Below are positions 34,473-44,210 of a DNA stretch of 64,000 nucleotides, piece after piece. The notes under the pieces are model-generated. The model did no database searches, had not been told where the DNA came from, and saw only the letters and a program-made list of their open reading frames with translations. Where the stretch lies: positions 4,898,001 to 4,962,000 of the forward strand of contig OZ241749.1 in assembly GCA_965200945.1 (NCBI GenBank), given 5' to 3'. The first letter of the stretch is position 1, and each line of letters begins with the position of its first letter. The position numbers and the translations under genes are program-made. This DNA comes from JADCRZ01 sp965200945 (lineage in GTDB: Bacteria > Bacteroidota > Bacteroidia > Chitinophagales > Chitinophagaceae).

Positions 34473-36221
34473 ATGAAAAAACTATTCTTTCTCGTTTTTA
34501 TTGCAACATGCGTTCACGGTCATGCACAACCGCCGGTGATGCCGCGCTTTGTTCCGCCGCCTTCCGTAGCTCCTCCAGGCCCGGAAAAATCGGTTCCGAT
34601 GGGAGACCCGGACCAGTTCCCGGAAGTAGAAATGGATTTCCCGATCGCCAAAGGGCCTTTCGAACCTACCTGGGAATCGATCAGCGAGCATTACACCGGT
34701 TACCCGGCCTGGCTGCGGGAAGCAAAGTTCGGTTTCTGGGTGCACTACGGCCCGCAGGCTTCGGGCATGAGCGGCGACTGGTATGCGCGCCGCATGTATG
34801 TAGACAGTGAGCGGGCTTACATCAACCACATCCGCGACTTTGGCCACCCTGCCACCCCCGGGCATGGCTACAAAGACATCCTGCGCATCTGGAACCCGCA
34901 AAAATACAGTCCCCGAAAACTGGTGAAAATTTACCATGATGCGGGCGCCCGCTTCCTGTTCATCCAGGGCGTGCACCACGACAATTTCGACTTGTGGAAC
35001 TCCGCCTACCAGCCCTGGAACTCCGTGAACATCGGTCCCGGGCGCGACCTGCTGGCGGAATGGTCGCAGGCCGTGCGAAAGGCAAAGATGCATTACGGCG
35101 TTACTTTCCACCATGAGTACACCTGGTGGTGGTGGGAATCGGCCTTCCGGCGCGACAGCACCGGCCCGTACGCAGGTGTGCAGTACGACGGCGCGCTGGC
35201 TGCGCCAGGTGCCGGAAAAGGGCAGTGGTGGGAGAAGTATGACCTGCGCATGCTCTACGGCATTAACCTGCGTGAATATGAAGGCATCGGCGTGTCGCGC
35301 TATGCCCCGTTGAAAGGCATCTTCACCCGTCACCTCGAATATGCGCACTGGTACGCCACCAACTGGGCATTGCGGATCCTCGACGTGATCAACAAATACG
35401 ATCCCGATTTCATCTATACCGATGGAAACAGCACGCAGCCTTTCAGCGGCAGCAAGAGCGGTACCGGGTATAAATGCGATGCCGCCCAGCGCGTGATCGC
35501 GTCGTATTACAACCAGGCGCTCTACAGGCGCGGAAAGGCCGATGTGTTCAGCATCATCAAGTTTCACCCGGCCGGCCGCAAAGGCGTGGTGACCACCTTT
35601 GAAGGCAATTTCCCCAAAGAGATCAAAACCGACCAGGCCTGGATCGGCGAGAATGCCGTGGGCGACTGGTACTATGCGCCTGACTTTGTGTATAGCTCCG
35701 CCGCAGTGATCCGCTTTCTGCTGGAATGCGTGTCGCGCGACGGCTGCTATGCGGTTAGCATCCCGATCCGGCCCAACGGCTCGCTGGCGCCGGAATGCGG
35801 GCAGATGCTGAAGGAGATCGGCGACTGGATCAGGATCAACGGCGAAGGTATCTATGGAAGCAGCGCCTGGAAAAAATGGGGCGAAGGAAAGGACAGCAGC
35901 ATCCGGATCATGCCCCGCGGCAACCTTGGCAGGACGCAGGCGGATATGACCTTTGCAACCAGTGATTTCCGGTTCACACGCGGGAAAGATGGCAGCCTCT
36001 ATGTGTACTGCATGACCGTTCCGGCAGCCGGCGCAACCCTCCGGGTAGCTTCGCTTGGCAAAAGAATAGGCTTGCCTGACGGGCTTGTAGCCTCGGTGGA
36101 GTTACTGGGCGCGAAAGAAAAGACAAGCTGGAGCCAGGGCGACGACGCGCTGGAGATCACTTGCCCGCCTGCGACGAGCCTGTTGAAGACGGCGGTCTGT
36201 TTCCGGGTAAGGATGAAATAA
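34473..36221 (+). CDS. GH29-family alpha-L-fucosidase, exported
   Basis: The frame is open back to 34266, but the start at 34473 gives a signal peptide (MKKLFFLVFIATCVHGHAQ) and avoids the upstream gene. 582 residues. Fucosidase blocks: WLREAKFGFWVHYGPQASG, YDAGARFLFIQGVHHDNFD, MHYGVTFHHEYTWWWW and PDFIYTDGNST with the expected nucleophilic Asp. A Pro-rich linker (residues 20-50) follows the signal. GH29 enzymes release alpha-1,2/1,3/1,4-fucose. It starts 56 bases after the GH97 stop. Together with GH95 downstream this makes two fucosidase families in one locus. Confidence 0.87.
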   Translation: MKKLFFLVFIATCVHGHAQPPVMPRFVPPPSVAPPGPEKSVPMGDPDQFPEVEMDFPIAKGPFEPTWESISEHYTGYPAWLREAKFGFWVHYGPQASGMSGDWYARRMYVDSERAYINHIRDFGHPATPGHGYKDILRIWNPQKYSPRKLVKIYHDAGARFLFIQGVHHDNFDLWNSAYQPWNSVNIGPGRDLLAEWSQAVRKAKMHYGVTFHHEYTWWWWESAFRRDSTGPYAGVQYDGALAAPGAGKGQWWEKYDLRMLYGINLREYEGIGVSRYAPLKGIFTRHLEYAHWYATNWALRILDVINKYDPDFIYTDGNSTQPFSGSKSGTGYKCDAAQRVIASYYNQALYRRGKADVFSIIKFHPAGRKGVVTTFEGNFPKEIKTDQAWIGENAVGDWYYAPDFVYSSAAVIRFLLECVSRDGCYAVSIPIRPNGSLAPECGQMLKEIGDWIRINGEGIYGSSAWKKWGEGKDSSIRIMPRGNLGRTQADMTFATSDFRFTRGKDGSLYVYCMTVPAAGATLRVASLGKRIGLPDGLVASVELLGAKEKTSWSQGDDALEITCPPATSLLKTAVCFRVRMK

Positions 36222-36298
36222 AGGCTGCCATCAAATAAACGCAGGCTTTCTTATCTTGCCGTATAATCATTGTTCACAACAAATAAATCAGCCACCAT

Positions 36299-37195
36299 AT
36301 GAATCAATCCCGTCGCAAATTTCTGGTGCAGGCCGGTCTCCTGTCTGCCGTGCCTTTCGTGGGTTTCGGAGCGCTGCATACTGCCCCCAAAGCTGCTGTC
36401 AAATTCGGTTATTCCACCATCACCTGGGGCAACAACATCGACCAGGCAATCAAAGATATTTCTTCGCTGGGCTTTGATGGCGTGCAGCTCAAGAACCCGT
36501 TTGAACAATACGGCAGCAAGCCGGACGTGCTGAAGAAGATGCTCGAAGATGCGAAGCTGGAAGTGGTGATGCTGTCGAGCGGAAACGCCGACGTGAACAC
36601 CGGCAACGACGAAGAGCAGATCGCCAAACATGTGGTGAATGCAAAGTTCATCAGGTCGGTAGGCGGCAAACGGATCCAGGTTACCAACGGCTCGCGCCCC
36701 AAGGCCGGCGATGTAAGTCCCAACGACCTGGTGAAGTACGGAAACATGCTCACAGAGATCGGCAAACGCACCGCAGAGTTCGGCGTGGAAACTACCTATC
36801 ACAACCACATGGGGCAACTGGGACAAACACCCGAAGAAGTGGATGCCATCCTGCAGCATGCCGATCCAAAATACGTGGGCTTCCTGCTCGATGTGGCGCA
36901 TTACCTGCAGGGCGGCGGCGACCCGGTGGCAGCCATCCGCAAATACAAGGCGCGCATCAGAACGCTTCATATCAAGGACGTAAAAACAACCGACAGCACC
37001 AGCGGCTACCAGTTTGTGGAGCTCGGGCAGGGACGGGTGAACCTGCCGGCAGTTTTTGAAGCGCTCAACGAGATCAGCTTCAACGGATACACCGTGGTGG
37101 AACTCGACGCCGTTCCGGTCAAAGGCCGTACGCCGCTGGAAAGCGGAGAGATGGCCAAAGCCTACATCACCGACAAGCTCAAGTACACGGTCTGA
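36299..37195 (+). CDS. Sugar phosphate isomerase/epimerase-like TIM-barrel protein, TAT-exported
   Basis: 298 residues beginning MNQSRRKFLVQAGLLSAVPF, a twin-arginine signal. The rest is an AP-endonuclease-2/xylose-isomerase-like TIM barrel: GYSTITWGNNIDQAIKDI, FGVETTYHNHMGQLGQTPEE, GFLLDVAHYLQGGGDPVAAI, TLHIKDVKTTDS and YTVVELDAVP, carrying the usual metal-binding Glu, Asp, His and Glu. Periplasmic members of this family are frequent in Bacteroidota sugar-catabolic loci and probably isomerise or epimerise free sugars, or cleave 3-keto glycosides. The position between two fucosidase genes suggests action on a released sugar. Confidence 0.87.
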   Translation: MNQSRRKFLVQAGLLSAVPFVGFGALHTAPKAAVKFGYSTITWGNNIDQAIKDISSLGFDGVQLKNPFEQYGSKPDVLKKMLEDAKLEVVMLSSGNADVNTGNDEEQIAKHVVNAKFIRSVGGKRIQVTNGSRPKAGDVSPNDLVKYGNMLTEIGKRTAEFGVETTYHNHMGQLGQTPEEVDAILQHADPKYVGFLLDVAHYLQGGGDPVAAIRKYKARIRTLHIKDVKTTDSTSGYQFVELGQGRVNLPAVFEALNEISFNGYTVVELDAVPVKGRTPLESGEMAKAYITDKLKYTV

Positions 37196-37276
37196 TCTTC
37201 CGCAGATCGGATGCCAACAGGATGCTGTGCTGCTGCACGGCATCCCTGATTCACTTCCCTTTTCTCCCCGGCTGCT

Positions 37277-39766
37277 ATGAAAAATAATCACTTCTGTCTT
37301 CTTTGTGGGATGGCCCTGCTGTTTTCGTGGCTGCATGCAGGCGCCCAGCAATCACTCAAACTCTGGTACAAACAGCCCGCCGCCAAATGGGTGGAGGCGT
37401 TGCCGCTTGGGAACGGACAACTGGGCGCCATGGTGTTCGGCGGGGTGGAAGAAGAACTGCTGCAGCTCAATGAAAGTTCCCTGTGGAGCGGCGGCCCGGT
37501 GAAGACGCACGTAAACCCCGCAGCCCCGGAATACCTGGCACAGATCCGGCAGGCCCTGTTGAAAGACAGCGATTATACCAGGGCCGACCAGCTCACCAAA
37601 AAGATGCAGGGCCTGTATTCCGAATCGTATATGCCCATGGGCGACCTGCTGATCAGCCAGCGCCTGAACGGGGCAACTTCTTCTGGTTATTACCGCGACC
37701 TCGACCTGTCGCAGGCCACTGCCACCACGCGCTTCACGGCTAACGGCGTTGCCTACACGCGAGACATGTTTATCTCCGCGCCGGATCACCTCATGGCCAT
37801 CCGCCTTACCGCTGACAAACCGGGCGCCCTCGATCTGGACGTATCCGCACGTTCGCCGCTGCATTACCGGCTTTCGGTGAAGGGGAGAGATGAACTGGTG
37901 CTGAGCGGCAAGGCGCCGGCGCATGTGGACCCCAACTATTACAACCCGAAAGACCGCGAGCACATCGTGTATGAAGATACATCCGGCTGTAACGGCATGC
38001 GTTTCCAGTACAGCATCAGGGCGGTGAGCAAAGGAGGAAGGATGATGGTTGATACGGGCGGCATCCATGTGCAGCGGGCTACTGAGCTGATCCTGTACGT
38101 GGCTGCAGCAACCAGTTTCAACGGGTTCGATAAATGTCCGGACAAGCAGGGAAAAGATGAAAAGGCGCTGGTGGCCGCTGCGTTGAACAATGCCCTCGTA
38201 AAAGGCTGGCCGCAACTCCTGAGCCGCCATACGGCCGATTATAAAAAATATTTCGACCGTTTCGCGTTCACGCTGAAAGACACAACCGGCGCAGATCCCG
38301 ATGCAGCCCTTGCTTCAGACGAGCGGCTGAAAGCCTATTCAAAAGGCGCGTATGACCCCCGGCTTGAGACGCTCTACTTCCAGTTTGGCCGCTACCTGCT
38401 GATCTCTTCATCCCGGCCCGGCGGTCCGCCGGCCAACCTGCAGGGCATCTGGAACAAGGAGTTGCGCGCACCCTGGAGTTCCAACTATACCATCAACATC
38501 AACACCGAAATGAACTACTGGCCGGCGGAGGTCACCAACCTGGCGGACATGCACCGGCCACTGCTCGACTGGATCAATAACCTGGCGGCAACCGGCGCGG
38601 TGACGGCCAAAGAATTTTATGGAGCCCGCGGCTGGACGGCCCATCACAATTCGGATATCTGGGGTTTGTCGAACGCCGTGGGCGACCTGGGTGCCGGCGA
38701 CCCCGTATGGGCCAACTGGGCCATGGGCGGCAACTGGCTGTGCCGCCACCTGTGGGAACATTATCTGTATACCGGCGACAAAGCTTTTTTGCAGAAGGCC
38801 TATCCTGTCATGAGGTCCGCTGCACTCTTCACGGTCGACTGGCTGGTGGATGACGGGCAAGGGCACCTGGTGACGGCGCCTTCCACCACACCAGAGAACA
38901 AGTTCAAAGACTCATCCGGCGCGGAGCAGGGTGTTTCGGTGTCTACTACCATGGATGGGTCGATCATCCGCGACCTGTTCAGCAATGTGGTCGATGCAGC
39001 AAAAGTGCTGGGAGTGGATGCCGCTTTCAGTAAAACGCTGCTGGAGAAAGAGAAAAAGCTTTATCCGCTGCGCATCGGCAGCCAGGGGCAACTGCTGGAA
39101 TGGTACAGGGAGTTCCAGGAAACCGATCCGCAGCACCGCCACGTATCGCACTTGTTCGGGCTGTACCCGGGAAAAGAAATCACACCGCAGGGAACGCCGG
39201 ATATCTTCAACGCCGCCAAAAAAACGCTCGAGACCAGGGGCGATGGTGGCACCGGCTGGAGCCGGGGATGGAAGATCAACTGGTGGGCGCGGCTGCAGGA
39301 TGGCGACCATGCCTACAAGCTGATCCGTCAGTTATTGAACTACGTGGAAACGACCGGCGGCAGCGTAACCGGCGGTGGTACCTATCCCAACTTCTTCGAT
39401 GCGCATCCTCCGTTCCAGATCGATGGCAATTTTGCGGGCACCGCCGGCATGGCGGAAATGCTGCTGCAAAGCCATATGGGATGGATCGCATTGCTGCCCG
39501 CCCTCCCTGCTGCCTGGCCGGAAGGCTCCGTGGCAGGCATACGCGCAAGAGGCGGCTTTGAGCTGAGGGTAGACTGGGCGAAGGGACAGCTGACCCATGC
39601 CTCCATCACATCGCTGACCGGAAACCGGTGTGTGATTGAATGCGCGGTTCCGGTGAAGGTTGTTGGCGTGTCGGCTGTCTCTCAAAAAAGCGGCAGCGGC
39701 TACCGGATCTCTTTTCCCACAGTAAAGGGACGCACCTACCAGCTTGCTGCCGGAACAGAACAATAA
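37277..39766 (+). CDS. GH95-family glycoside hydrolase (alpha-L-fucosidase/galactosidase), exported
   Basis: 829 residues, signal peptide ending LHAGAQ. Standard GH95 blocks: WVEALPLGNGQLGAMVFGG, LLQLNESSLWSGGP, GPPANLQGIWNKELRAPWSS, NYTININTEMNYWPAEVTNL, VTAPSTTPENKFKDSSG with the putative acid Glu, and FQIDGNFAGTAGMAEMLLQS with the conserved Asp. GH95 enzymes are inverting exo-enzymes that release alpha-1,2-linked fucose or L-galactose from glycan ends. Start 82 bases after the isomerase stop; ATG follows a C-rich stretch without an obvious ribosome site, as is common in this phylum. Complements the GH29 enzyme by linkage. Confidence 0.9.
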   Translation: MKNNHFCLLCGMALLFSWLHAGAQQSLKLWYKQPAAKWVEALPLGNGQLGAMVFGGVEEELLQLNESSLWSGGPVKTHVNPAAPEYLAQIRQALLKDSDYTRADQLTKKMQGLYSESYMPMGDLLISQRLNGATSSGYYRDLDLSQATATTRFTANGVAYTRDMFISAPDHLMAIRLTADKPGALDLDVSARSPLHYRLSVKGRDELVLSGKAPAHVDPNYYNPKDREHIVYEDTSGCNGMRFQYSIRAVSKGGRMMVDTGGIHVQRATELILYVAAATSFNGFDKCPDKQGKDEKALVAAALNNALVKGWPQLLSRHTADYKKYFDRFAFTLKDTTGADPDAALASDERLKAYSKGAYDPRLETLYFQFGRYLLISSSRPGGPPANLQGIWNKELRAPWSSNYTININTEMNYWPAEVTNLADMHRPLLDWINNLAATGAVTAKEFYGARGWTAHHNSDIWGLSNAVGDLGAGDPVWANWAMGGNWLCRHLWEHYLYTGDKAFLQKAYPVMRSAALFTVDWLVDDGQGHLVTAPSTTPENKFKDSSGAEQGVSVSTTMDGSIIRDLFSNVVDAAKVLGVDAAFSKTLLEKEKKLYPLRIGSQGQLLEWYREFQETDPQHRHVSHLFGLYPGKEITPQGTPDIFNAAKKTLETRGDGGTGWSRGWKINWWARLQDGDHAYKLIRQLLNYVETTGGSVTGGGTYPNFFDAHPPFQIDGNFAGTAGMAEMLLQSHMGWIALLPALPAAWPEGSVAGIRARGGFELRVDWAKGQLTHASITSLTGNRCVIECAVPVKVVGVSAVSQKSGSGYRISFPTVKGRTYQLAAGTEQ

Positions 39767-39789
39767 CCGCAAGGCCGATAATTTCTGAC

Positions 39790-41616
39790 ATGATGAAAAT
39801 AAAAGTCGCTTTCTTGCTATTGGGTTCCCTGGTATTTTATGCAACAGGCTTCACGCAGGTAAAGCAGTGGTACCGGTTCCTCTCTCCCTCGAAAAACACC
39901 ACAATGGAGATCGGTACCAATAGCAGGGGAAGTTTGCAATACCGCATGTTGTATGCAGGTGAGCAGGTAACCGGCTGGTCGGCGCTGGGCGTGGAGATAA
40001 ACGGAATAAAGGCAGGAGGGGATCAGAGCCGTATAAAAAGTAAAACGCAGCAGCTTCGCCTCGGGAAATTTGCCTGGCCCCTGGGCGAAGACGATGAGAT
40101 CACCAACAATTACACCGAAGGCAAGCTGGAATGCGTTTCGTCAACATCGGCTTTCAGTGTGCAGGTGCGGGTATATGATGGCAGTATTGCTTTCTCTTAC
40201 GAACTGCCTGCACGTACGGGTTCCGACAGCTCATCCATAACGAAAGAGTATACTTCATTTAATTTCACTGGTCCTTATACACTATACCAGTACAACCAGG
40301 AATCTGTTTTCACCCCTGTTTCCATCGATACCTTCACCCGTACCTGCGACCTTCCGGCTACGCTCACCAATCAGCGTTTATTCATTGGGGTGGGAGAGGC
40401 CGGTAATCTGAACTATACCAAGGCCGAGCTCAAAAAAGGGGCTGTGCCTAACAGCCTCGTGGTCACTTTCCCGAGAGATTCCGCCGTACGGTTCAAGGGC
40501 GCCTACAGAACACCCTGGAGAACGGTCAGCGTTTCCAGAACCGCCATCGGCCTGCACGATTACAGCCAGCTGTACCTGAAACTCGCAGCACCGGCCGTTC
40601 GGCAGGTGCCGGCCTGGGTAAAACCGGGCAAGCTGATCCGCGCGCAGCTCAATACGCAAAGCGGGCTCGACTGCATAGACTTTGCCGCAAAGCACAACCT
40701 GCAGTACATCATGTTCGATGCAGGCTGGTATGGTGCCGAGTTCCGCTCCAGCTCCGATCCCACACAGGTGATCCCGCAGATGGACCTGCCGGGGATCATT
40801 GCACATGGAAAGGAAAAAGGCATCGGCGTGATCCTGTATGTAAATTATGTGGGACTGCGGGCAAAGCTCGATACCATCATTCCGCTCTATAAAAAATGGG
40901 GCGTTGCCGGCATGAAGTTCGGGTTCGTGGACGGGCTTACGCAGGGCGGTCTCACCTGGCTCTCCGCCGCCATCAAAAAAGCGGCCGACGCCGGGTTCGT
41001 CATCGATGTACACGACAACTACAAACCGACCGGTCTCAGCCGCGTATACCCTGCCCTGCTCACCCAGGAAGGCATACGGGGCGACGAGAACAGTCCGGAT
41101 GCCTTTCATACCACCGTGCTTCCTTTCACCCGCTTCCTCGCCGGACCGGCAGATTTCACTTTCTGTTACCCGAACGAGAAGAACAGCTACAGCAAAAACC
41201 TCAAAGTGAGCATGGGCCAGCAGCTGGCGCTCACCGTGATCTTTTTCAGTCCGCTGCAGTCGATGTTCTGGTATGGCCAGCCCAACGATTATACCAGTGA
41301 GCAGGAGATCGAATTCTTCAGGTACGTGCCTACAGTATGGAACGAGTCGCATTACCTTGCCGGCGACATCGGACGGCGCATCTCCGTAGCGCGCCGCCAG
41401 GGCGCCACCTGGTTCGTCGGCAACGCCGCCGGCCCCGAAGACTGGACAGGAGAGATCAAACTCGATTTCCTCTCCCCCGGAAAAACCTACACCGCCACTG
41501 TATTCGAAGACGACGGAAACAACAGCATCCGGAAAAGAACGCTCCGCGTCAGGAAAGGGGATGTATTTCCCATTGCGCTGAAAGCCGCTACAGGACAGGC
41601 TTTGATGATCAAGTAG
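39790..41616 (+). CDS. GH97-family glycoside hydrolase, second copy, exported
   Basis: The frame opens at 39640, but the start at 39790 (MMKIKVAFLLLGSLVFYATG, signal peptide) is preferred. 608 residues. The same architecture as the first GH97: YRMLYAGEQVTGWSALGVEI, HNLQYIMFDAGWYGAEFRSS, AGMKFGFVDGLTQGGLTWLS and VIDVHDNYKPTGLSRVYPAL, LTQEGIRGDENSPDAFHTTV. Like its paralogue it shows K-F-G-F-V at the retaining-nucleophile site. The two GH97 proteins differ strongly in the barrel loops, so different substrates are likely. It begins 23 bases after the GH95 stop, so the two are probably co-transcribed. Confidence 0.9.
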   Translation: MMKIKVAFLLLGSLVFYATGFTQVKQWYRFLSPSKNTTMEIGTNSRGSLQYRMLYAGEQVTGWSALGVEINGIKAGGDQSRIKSKTQQLRLGKFAWPLGEDDEITNNYTEGKLECVSSTSAFSVQVRVYDGSIAFSYELPARTGSDSSSITKEYTSFNFTGPYTLYQYNQESVFTPVSIDTFTRTCDLPATLTNQRLFIGVGEAGNLNYTKAELKKGAVPNSLVVTFPRDSAVRFKGAYRTPWRTVSVSRTAIGLHDYSQLYLKLAAPAVRQVPAWVKPGKLIRAQLNTQSGLDCIDFAAKHNLQYIMFDAGWYGAEFRSSSDPTQVIPQMDLPGIIAHGKEKGIGVILYVNYVGLRAKLDTIIPLYKKWGVAGMKFGFVDGLTQGGLTWLSAAIKKAADAGFVIDVHDNYKPTGLSRVYPALLTQEGIRGDENSPDAFHTTVLPFTRFLAGPADFTFCYPNEKNSYSKNLKVSMGQQLALTVIFFSPLQSMFWYGQPNDYTSEQEIEFFRYVPTVWNESHYLAGDIGRRISVARRQGATWFVGNAAGPEDWTGEIKLDFLSPGKTYTATVFEDDGNNSIRKRTLRVRKGDVFPIALKAATGQALMIK

Positions 41617-41918
41617 TGGAATCGTAAAAGGTCTGATATCCTGAGGGGCTTGAATAGTCTGCTGCACCCTGTTCCTTGTCTGAAACTGGGTTTACAGGAT
41701 TCTTCTGATTGTCCTGATACTGGATGACTATAATCAAAGTCACTGTCAGGATAATCTTTTCAATCCCATCAATCCAGGTACAGACCAAAAAACCTGAAAG
41801 CGGCTTCTGTCCCAATCATCGTTTATCAGGCGAATTCCGGTTCACACAAAAACGGTTATCTTTAGTAAGTGTTCAAATTCAAACAGGGTTCACCTCCTTA
41901 TTACAAATCCATCTCTTC
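41617..41918. other. Intergenic spacer with a repeat-like tract
   Basis: Positions about 41687-41785 contain loosely repeated GGATT, CTGAT and AATCCCATCAATCC strings of the kind scattered in Bacteroidota genomes. No gene seen. Confidence 0.45.
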
Positions 41919-43667
41919 ATGCAACGATTCTTTCTTCTTCCAGCCGTCTTGCTTGGTATATTGCTTTTTGTCGGCGGCTGCAAACAGCCAGACGCTGCAT
42001 CCACGGATAAGAGCGACCGTACATGGTGGAAGGAAGCGGTGGTGTACCAGGTATATCCCAGGAGTTTCAAAGATTCGGATGGAGACGGCATCGGTGATCT
42101 GAAAGGCATTCTGTCGAAACTTGATTATATAAAAAGTTTAGGTATCGACGTAGTGTGGCTGAACCCGGTGTACAGTTCGCCCAACGACGACAACGGCTAC
42201 GATGTGAGCGATTACCGCAACATCATGAAAGACTTCGGCACGATGGAAGACTTCGACGCCCTGCTGAAAGGCATGCACGACCGCGGCATCAAACTCGTGA
42301 TGGACCTGGTGGTGAACCACAGCAGCGATGAGCATGAATGGTTCAAACAAAGCCGCAGTTCCAGAACGAGCCCGTACCGCAACTACTACCACTGGTGGGA
42401 CGCAGAGCGGGGAAAGCCGGCCTACCGCTACAGCCTCTTCGATGTAAACCACGACGCCTGGCGCTACGACTCGCTCACCAACGCCTACTACCTGCATTAT
42501 TTTTCCCGCAAGCAACCCGACCTGAACTGGGAGAACCCGAAGCTGCGGCAGGAAGTGTATAGTATCATGAAATTCTGGGCTAACAAAGGCATCGACGGTT
42601 TCCGGCTCGATGCTTTTCAGTTTGCTGCCAAAGACACTACTTTTCCGCCATTCCCCCAGGGCTATGAAAAGAATTTCCTGCTCTACTACGCCGTCGGTCC
42701 GCACCTGCACGATTATCTCAAAGAGATGAACCGGGAAGTGTTCAGCAAATTCCCCGTAATGAGTGTGGCTGAAGGCGCCGGCAATTCATTCAAGGATGCG
42801 CATGACCTGGTAGACGCCGGCCGTCATGAGCTGAACATAGCCTATGCGTTCGATGCTGTGGACCTGGCGAAGCCCGAAGGTTACAGCCTGCTGAAACTGA
42901 AAGAAGTGTTTAGCCGGTGGGACAGTGCCTTTGCCCGTGAGGGCTGGCTTTCCATCTTTCTGGCCAACCACGACCAGGCCCGGCTCGTCACCCGGTTTGG
43001 GAACGACAGTCCGGCATACCGCGAGCTTTCCTCCAAAATGCTGTCTACTTTTCTTATGACAATGCGGGGCACGCCTTACTATTATTATGGAGACGAGCTG
43101 GCAATGACCAATCCGCGGTGGAAAGACATCAAAGACTACCGGGATGTGCAGACACTCAACGAATATGAACACCAGAAAGAGACCGGCGGCAACCTGCCCG
43201 CGTACCTTGAAAAGATCAGCTTCAGCTCGCGCGATAACGGACGGACACCTTTTCAGTGGGATGCCACCGCGAACGCCGGTTTCAGTACAGGCACACCGTG
43301 GATCAAAGTAAACCCGGACTACACCACGCTGAATGCTGCGGCCCAGGAAAAAGATCCCAACAGCTGCCTGAATTATTTCCGGAAACTGGTGAAACTGAGA
43401 AAAGAGAATCTGCTGCTTGTATACGGCAAGTATACCCTGCTCGATCCGGCCAATACGCAGGTGTACGCCTATACAAGGGAAGAAGGCGGCAAAAAATGGC
43501 TGGTCGCCCTCAATTTTTCCTCCGCGAACGGCACCTGCAATACGGGGCTGGCGATGGACCGGGCCAGCCGGGTGTTGTCGAATTATGCAGACGCCCCGGC
43601 TGCATCCGGCGATCTGAAAAACCTTGCATTGAGACCGTACGAAGCGCTGGTATACGAGATAAAATAA
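41919..43667 (+). CDS. GH13 alpha-glucosidase (oligo-1,6-glucosidase/trehalulose-type) lipoprotein
   Basis: The start at 41919 (MQRFFLLPAVLLGILLFVGG then Cys) gives a lipoprotein signal; the longer frame lacks one. 582 residues. The four GH13 regions are visible: DLVVNHSS (region I), GIDGFRLDAFQF (II, nucleophile Asp), VAEGAGNSFKDAHD (III, Glu), and FLANHDQARLVTRFGND (IV, transition-state Asp). YQVYPRSFKDSDGDGIGDL and TPFQWDATANAGFS mark the oligosaccharide alpha-glucosidase subfamily. It acts on alpha-glucosidic oligosaccharides, anchored in the outer membrane or periplasm. It may be part of a separate starch-type step at the end of the CAZyme run. Confidence 0.93.
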   Translation: MQRFFLLPAVLLGILLFVGGCKQPDAASTDKSDRTWWKEAVVYQVYPRSFKDSDGDGIGDLKGILSKLDYIKSLGIDVVWLNPVYSSPNDDNGYDVSDYRNIMKDFGTMEDFDALLKGMHDRGIKLVMDLVVNHSSDEHEWFKQSRSSRTSPYRNYYHWWDAERGKPAYRYSLFDVNHDAWRYDSLTNAYYLHYFSRKQPDLNWENPKLRQEVYSIMKFWANKGIDGFRLDAFQFAAKDTTFPPFPQGYEKNFLLYYAVGPHLHDYLKEMNREVFSKFPVMSVAEGAGNSFKDAHDLVDAGRHELNIAYAFDAVDLAKPEGYSLLKLKEVFSRWDSAFAREGWLSIFLANHDQARLVTRFGNDSPAYRELSSKMLSTFLMTMRGTPYYYYGDELAMTNPRWKDIKDYRDVQTLNEYEHQKETGGNLPAYLEKISFSSRDNGRTPFQWDATANAGFSTGTPWIKVNPDYTTLNAAAQEKDPNSCLNYFRKLVKLRKENLLLVYGKYTLLDPANTQVYAYTREEGGKKWLVALNFSSANGTCNTGLAMDRASRVLSNYADAPAASGDLKNLALRPYEALVYEIK

Positions 43668-43694
43668 TTGGAAAAAGCATCAATCTGAGACTGA

Positions 43695-44210
43695 ATGAGC
43701 CACATTCTCGAGACCGCGCGGCTGCAGTTGCGCCCTTTTACGCTGGCAGATACCGGGTTCATCCTGGAGCTGCTGAATTCAGATACCTGGATCAGGTTTA
43801 TCGGAGACAGAAACGTGCGGAACCAGCAGCAGGCTGAGGCCTACCTGACCGGAGGGCCGATGAAAAGCTATGCGGAACACGGGTTTGGTCTCAGCCTGGT
43901 GGCGCTGAAAGAAGGAAATAAGCCGGTCGGCATGTGCGGACTGCTGAAAAGGCCGCAGCTTGATGATCCCGATATCGGGTTTGCGTTCCTGCCGCAATAC
44001 ACAGGGCAGGGGTATGCTTTTGAAATAGCAGCAAAGACGCTGGAAAACGGCTTTAGCCAGTTCGGCCTCGAAAAGATAGTCGCCATCACCGATCCTGAAA
44101 ACGCATCATCGGTCCGCCTGCTGGAAAAGCTGGGAATGCGGTTTGAAAAACGGATCCCGGCACCCAATGGTGCAAAGGAGCTGCTGATGTACGGGGCGGT
44201 GCACGCCTGA
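43695..44210 (+). CDS. GNAT-family N-acetyltransferase (RimJ/RimL-like)
   Basis: 171 residues. Acetyltransferase fold: ETARLQLRPFTLADTGFILE at the start, GFGLSLVALKEGNKPVGMCG, the acetyl-CoA loop DIGFAFLPQYTGQGYAFEIA, and ITDPENASSVRLLEKLGMRF. It is closest to the RimJ/RimL type, which acetylates N-termini of ribosomal proteins, though many members have other substrates. Start 27 bases after the GH13 stop; possibly in the same transcript but unrelated in function. GC-rich like the left side, unlike the following spacer. Confidence 0.88.
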   Translation: MSHILETARLQLRPFTLADTGFILELLNSDTWIRFIGDRNVRNQQQAEAYLTGGPMKSYAEHGFGLSLVALKEGNKPVGMCGLLKRPQLDDPDIGFAFLPQYTGQGYAFEIAAKTLENGFSQFGLEKIVAITDPENASSVRLLEKLGMRFEKRIPAPNGAKELLMYGAVHA

